This document shows, one piece after another, positions 18,276-21,833 of a stretch of 21,833 bases of DNA (positions are counted from its first letter, which is position 1; each line of letters opens with the position of its first letter). This stretch comes from Chara braunii. Its lineage: Eukaryota > Streptophyta > Charophyceae > Charales > Characeae. The position numbers and the translations under genes are program-made. The notes beneath the pieces are model-generated. The model did not search any database. It saw nothing but the letters and a program-made list of their open reading frames with translations, and was not told where the DNA came from. Location: assembly GCA_003427395.1 (NCBI GenBank), contig BFEA01000847.1:338445-360277 (forward strand). The letters are read 5' to 3'.

Positions 18276-18529
18276 ACCGTGACTTCCGCTTCACCCCTCA
18301 CTGGGGGATCCGGTCCCCCCTCGACATGAACACTGTCCTCTAGAATGCTGTGATCCTTACCCGACATCGACAACTAGTCTGTCGGCCCCACCATTGGTGG
18401 TGACTTCCATTCCACCGTTGGCCCATTTGGCATCGACGATCTGTCTGCCTACCCCTCCTCCAGTGACGCATTTCTCACCGAACGACCCCCATGTGTCGCA
18501 GTCCATTCCGCCTGCCCCCCCCCCCTCCT

Positions 18530-19224
18530 ACTTCCATTCTCACCGCGCCTTGAACTGGATCACGATCAAGAACAAGCATCCACTACCCCGCATCTCCGAC
18601 CTTCTTGATTGCCTTCGTGGAACCAAATATTTCCCCAAGATTTACCTCCATAGTGACTTTCACCAAGATTGACCTCTGCAGTGGCTTTCACCAAGATTGA
18701 CCTCCACAGTGGCTTCAACCAAATCTACATTCATGAAGAAGATACTCCTAAGACTGCCTTCCACTCTCGCTTTAGGTACCGCAAGTTCCTTGTGATGCCT
18801 TTCGGCCTCATAAACGCCCCCGCGACCTTCCAGTTTCAGATGAACCATATCTTTCGCGACCTCCTAGAAGTCCGTGTCATGATCTACCTCGCCGATATCC
18901 TTCTCTTCAGCCCCACTTTCGAGTCCCACCTTCAACATCTCCACGAGGTACTCTCTATCCTCCGCGACCAAAAGTTCTACGCCAAGCCCAATAAATATAT
19001 TTTTGCATCCTCGAGCGTGGAATACCTCGACCGCATTGTTTCCACTGAAGGTACGCATGCACCCCTCGAACGTCAACGCCGTCGTCAAGTTTCCCCATCT
19101 ACCGCCTTGCTACAACTTCGTTCCTTACTCGATCTTGCCAATTACTACCGCCTTTTCATCTGTGGCTTTTCCGAAACCGCCTACCAAGTTCACGAACTCA
19201 CCCGTGCAACCGAGCCCTTCGCAT
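18530..19224 (+). pseudogene. Reverse transcriptase domain, frameshifted and catalytically altered
   Basis: The N-terminal part reads RALNWITIKNKHPLPRI and continues to a KI-L-S motif in one frame. The fingers and palm then continue in another frame from 18663 (KIDLHSGFNQI, MPFGLINAPATFQF, then YLADILLFS). In active gypsy elements the box is YxDD; here the first aspartate is alanine (codon at 18891-18893), which should abolish catalysis. The frame change is caused by a 28-bp segment present three times at 18635-18718. The connection region ends with a stop at 19225 where tryptophan is usual (FAW). Confidence 0.9.
18635..18718 (+). repeat. 28-bp triplication in the RT
   Basis: Three copies of a unit beginning CCAAGATT and containing ACCTCCA-AGTG-CTTTCA start at 18635, 18663 and 18691. 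Two extra copies add 56 bp, which is not a multiple of three, so the frame is broken. The unit encodes the conserved KIDLHSGF segment. Confidence 0.9.
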
Positions 19225-19227
19225 GAA

Positions 19228-19762
19228 ACGAACGCCGCGAAGCCGCCTTCGACCACCTCAAGCAGCTTATCACCACCACCTCCGCTCTCAAGATCGCTAA
19301 CCCCTCATGTCACTTCTAGTGACCATCGACGCTTCAGACTTTGCCCTTGGAACCGTCCTATCCCAACACTTTTCACGTGACCCCTCTGATCCTCCCACCA
19401 TCCAAGACTCTCACACTCGCGTCGAAGCTCCACTCAGCAAGTACCCTATCGCATTCACGAATCAGAAGCTCATCCCCGTCGAGATGAACTACCCCTCCAA
19501 TGAGAAGGAACTTCTCACCGTTATCTTCACCGTCAAAGTCTGGTGCCTTTACCTTGACGGTCAGTACTTCACCATCCGCACTGACAATACCATCGTCTCT
19601 AGCATCCTCACCAAGAAAGACATCACCCCTCGCCATACATGCTCGCTGGACTTTCTCCCACAATTCACTTTCATCATTTGTGATACCCCCGACAAAACCA
19701 ATCGTGTTGCTGGCGCCCTTTCTCGCCCCCCGACTACAAGCCTTCGGAGAAAACATTCGTCC
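19228..19762 (+). pseudogene. RNase H domain of gypsy pol
   Basis: The linker reads EAAFDHLKQLITTTSAL at 19241-19291 in the RT frame. A frameshift follows near 19315, and then a 153-codon open stretch starts at 19307. It shows the DASDFALGTVLSQ motif with the first catalytic aspartate, NEKELLTVIF with the glutamate, FTIRTDN with the next aspartate, and VAGALSR at the end. The active-site acids are present, so this is the best preserved domain, but it lies inside a broken polyprotein. Confidence 0.9.
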
Positions 19763-19764
19763 CC

Positions 19765-20240
19765 ATGATTCACGCTGAACTCTCCCTCCTTCACTTCACC
19801 ATCGTTTCCTCAATGGTTACTCGTTATGTATCGACGTCTTTCGCAAAGACCGACCATGGCCATGACTGCATCTATGTCGTTGTCTGTCGCCTCACCAAAC
19901 GCACTAATTTCATCCCTTGCACCACAAGCCACCAAGCCAAAAACGTTGCCAAGCTCTTCTTTGACCACGTTACCCGACATCATGGCCTCCTGAAAAACAT
20001 CATAAGTGACCGTGACTCACGTTTCCTTTTACAGTTCTGGAGAAACCTCTTCAAGGAATACGGAACCACACCCCCAAACTGACGGCCAAACTGAGAAGAT
20101 GAACGATACTCTCCAATGCATTCTCGGAAGTATTGTCATCCCCACCAGCACGACTAAGACCAACTCCTCACCATCGTCGATATCGCTTACAATAATATTA
20201 TCTGCCCCTCCACTCATTATACCTTGACCTTGGCTACCAC
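19765..20240 (+). pseudogene. Integrase core, truncated
   Basis: From about 19850 the frame shows GHDCIYVVVCRLTKRTNF and then NIISDRDSRFLLQFW with the second catalytic aspartate. A frame change at about 20080 leads into HPQTDGQTEKMNDTL, which includes the glutamate region, and another change leads to DQLLTIVDIAYNN near 20158. VVVDRLTK is usual, so its aspartate has become cysteine. Only about 120 bp separate the RNase H end from this core. The zinc-binding HHCC domain and the first catalytic aspartate region are therefore deleted. Confidence 0.85.
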
Positions 20241-20246
20241 CCTTGC

Positions 20247-20470
20247 TTGCCCTCTGATTTCTTGCTCCCCTCGCAGCTCAACCCATCAGTCCTCTGCCCT
20301 TCTCTCAATGAATGGGTTGCCACAATGAACCACTTGCTCAGAAAAGCCACTGAATCCATTGAGAGAACTCAACAACAACAAGACAACAAGACCAACAAAC
20401 AAAGACGCTATATCACCTTTAACATAGGGGACAAAGTTTGGCTCTCTGCCAAACGCTTTGAACCCGCACC
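20247..20470 (+). pseudogene. Integrase C-terminal linker fragment
   Basis: The frame shows KATESIERTQQQQDNKTNKQ, RRYITFNIGDKVWLSAKRF. This is the usual gypsy region of a Q/N-rich helix followed by GDKVWLS. The frame then runs into repeated non-coding DNA at about 20470. Confidence 0.85.
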
Positions 20471-20885
20471 AAAGGTTAACAGGGACCCCATTATTCAGCC
20501 CCAAGGTAACACTCCCAACCCTGAAAAGTGCATTGGAGATCATTTTTTCTTTTTCTTTTTTGTTTTTTTTTTCTTTGTCTTCTTTTATTTTTGGTGAAGG
20601 TCTGTGTGCGCCATGTTTGGTGTTTGTTGGGGTCTTGGAGTTAACTGCATATGACCTTTAACATAGGGGACAAAGTTTGGCTATCTGCCAAACGATTTGA
20701 ACTCGCACCAAAGATTAACAGGGACCCCCATTATTCAACCCCAAGTTAACACTCCCAACCATGAAAAGTGCATTTGAGATAATTTTTTCCTTTTTTTTTT
20801 GTTTTTTTTTTTTGCCTTGTTTTATTTTTGGTCAAGGTCTATGTGTGTCAAGTTTGGTGTTTGTTGGGGTCTTGGAGTTCACTGT
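20415..20885 (+). repeat. 239-bp tandem duplication carrying T-rich tracts
   Basis: ACCTTTAACATAGGGGACAA starts at 20415 and again at 20654. Both copies continue through the KVWLS codons, GTTAACAGGGACCCC-type DNA, a poly-T tract and TTTGGTGTTTGTTGGGGTCT. Unit 1 is 20415-20653 and unit 2 is about 20654-20885. The duplicated part begins inside pol and includes inserted non-pol DNA, so the insertion came first and the duplication second. Confidence 0.9.
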
Positions 20886-21125
20886 TTTGGCCAGCCTTGA
20901 AAAATCCTGAAAATTCTGAAAATTGAAAAAAGTGAATTTTGCATGAAAACACGCTTTTGCCTTGGAGTTTATGGCCCCTTTGATCAATTTTTTGAATTTA
21001 TTTTTTTGTTGTTGGTTTATTTGGTGTCCACTCAATGGACTGGTAACAAGTCTAACGTAAAAGGTATGGGACGTTTGTTATAATGACCCTGAAAAATTCC
21101 TGAAAATTTTGGGTTATGTTAGCCT
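20886..21125. other. AT-rich insertion within pol
   Basis: Non-coding DNA with repeated CCTGAAAA/TTCCTGAAAATTTT motifs (near 20902 and 21090-21110) separates GDKVWLS from the following GPF-type region of pol. No target duplication could be fixed at its ends. Confidence 0.6.
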
Positions 21126-21129
21126 CTTC

Positions 21130-21549
21130 TCTGAACCCGAACATGGCTTATCAAAGAAACTCTCCAGCAAGTGGCTCGGTCCATTCCCCGTCATTAAACA
21201 AACATCCCTTGTAAATTACAAGCTCCAACTTCCTTCTGACATGAACCGCGTCCATCCTATCTTCCAAGTATAGTACTTGAAGGAATCCTATGAATCACCT
21301 CCTCAGTTCTCTGATCGCCCTTACCCTCGCCCCCCACCCATCATGCTCCCAATCGGACCAGAATTCTCCGTAGAATCAATCATTGGACGAAAAACAACTC
21401 AAGTCACCAACCACCCCAAACCCATCACGAAATACAAAGTCAAATGAACCGGATACTCTGACAAAGGATCCACATGGGAACCCGTTGACAATTTAAAGAA
21501 TGCCATGAAACTTATTCGTGCCTATAACCGTGACCACCTTGTAACATAG
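21130..21549 (+). pseudogene. Integrase GPF module and chromodomain, with stops
   Basis: One frame carries EPEHGLSKKLSSKWLGPFPV, then YKLQLPSD, then VHPIFQV with TAG at 21271 where the usual FHVSxLK motif has serine. Further on are SVESIIGRK, KYKVK with TGA at 21445 in place of tryptophan, TGYSDKGSTWEP, then NLKNAMKLIRAYN, ending with TAG at 21547. KYxVKWxGY, STWEP and NLxNA are hallmark chromodomain positions. Chromodomains of this family bind modified histones and steer integration to heterochromatin. Confidence 0.9.
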
Positions 21550-21610
21550 CTAAATACTTGCCCTAGCTCATACGAGAGATGGTTAACAACAGACACTATT
21601 TACAGGTCAC
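21550..21610. other. Short non-coding link after pol
   Basis: No polypurine tract or LTR start is evident between the pol stop and the satellite. Confidence 0.4.
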
Positions 21611-21833
21611 TTTCAGCCACTTCAGGTCCCCACATGAAACTCCTGAAATGACCTGAAGTGGCTGAAGCTTCTGAAAGGGGTTTCAGGTACCCCCATCCAA
21701 ATCGTTGGATGAGGGTACTTGAAACCCCTTTCAGAAGCTTCAGCCACTTCAGCGGTTTCAGGTCCCCACCTGGAATTCCTGAAATGACCTGAAGTGGCTG
21801 AAGCTTTTGAAAGGGGTTTCAGGTACCCCATCC
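21611..21833. repeat. 136-bp palindromic satellite running off the window
   Basis: CTGAAATGACCTGAAGTGG at 21643 recurs at 21779 (136-bp offset), and the preceding CAGCCACTTCAGG-type DNA recurs likewise. Inside the unit, 21655-21700 and 21705-21750 form a 46-bp inverted repeat with 44 matching positions around a 4-base loop (ATCG). The last unit is cut by the end of the window. Confidence 0.9.

Larger units (their letters stand above)
18530..21549 (+). pseudogene. pol: Ty3/gypsy chromovirus pol, degraded, lacking gag and protease
   Basis: The remains of a retrotransposon polyprotein run in the order reverse transcriptase (18530-19224), RNase H (19228-19762), integrase core (about 19850-20240), integrase C-terminal region (20250-20470 and 21130-21290) and chromodomain (about 21380-21546). 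That order and the terminal chromodomain place it among Ty3/gypsy chromoviruses. At least four frame changes, several in-frame stops, catalytic substitutions, a deletion between RNase H and integrase, and a roughly 650-bp insertion make it inactive. No gag or protease is seen; only about 250 bp separate the RT from the repeat core at 18275. Flanking LTRs could not be identified. Coding DNA is C-rich and C-ending compared with the AT-rich surroundings, which suggests a different origin for the inserted parts. Confidence 0.9.

Noticed and set aside
18660-20543. Several minus-strand open frames across pol
   Set aside because: They are shadows of the C-rich sense reading frame, with no motifs of their own.
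18530-21549. Possibly active retrotransposon
   Set aside because: Altered YxDD box, frameshifts, stops, missing integrase zinc domain, missing gag and protease, and a large insertion.

Overview
This is a gene-poor, repeat-dominated stretch of nuclear eukaryotic DNA, most likely from a plant or streptophyte alga. Two things support that. One is a decayed cytoplasmic-type 25S/26S rRNA fragment at 1.42-2.0 kb. The other is a badly broken Ty3/gypsy polyprotein at 18.5-21.55 kb that ends in a chromodomain, as in chromoviruses. The species cannot be named from the sequence. I find no intact cellular protein gene and no tRNA. The longest recognisable reading frames are fragments of the retrotransposon.

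Layout: 0-1.4 kb is low-complexity intergenic DNA with a 59-bp duplication. 1.42-2.0 kb is the rRNA relic. 2.0-4.6 kb is intergenic with 49-bp and 67-bp duplications and a GT/GA microsatellite. About 4.6-13.43 kb is one very large, diverged palindrome with its centre near 9315. Its two halves match as reverse complements at many ordered anchors. 13.4-17.75 kb is unassigned DNA with short duplications, a TC microsatellite and a possible exon-like scrap. 17.77-18.28 kb is a third, single-sided copy of the palindrome's inner core, lying about 250 bp before the gypsy reverse transcriptase. The retroelement relic fills 18.5-21.55 kb, and the window ends inside a palindromic 136-bp satellite.

The most unusual structure is in the left half of the palindrome, about 5.26-6.53 kb. 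Here about 18 hairpins recur, mostly every 60-64 bp. They share the loop TAAGT closed by an A-T pair, while the stems differ from unit to unit and remain self-complementary. The array also contains a 784-bp higher-order repeat, and corresponding hairpins in its two copies include a paired T-A to C-G change. The mirror position on the right holds a different array, with a 67-bp period and about 12 copies.

A 521-bp MITE with 8-bp target duplications, of hAT type, sits only in the left arm. It therefore entered after the two arms existed. One inference, not proven, is that the arms are the long terminal or leader region of a retroelement related to the pol at 18.5 kb, joined head to head.
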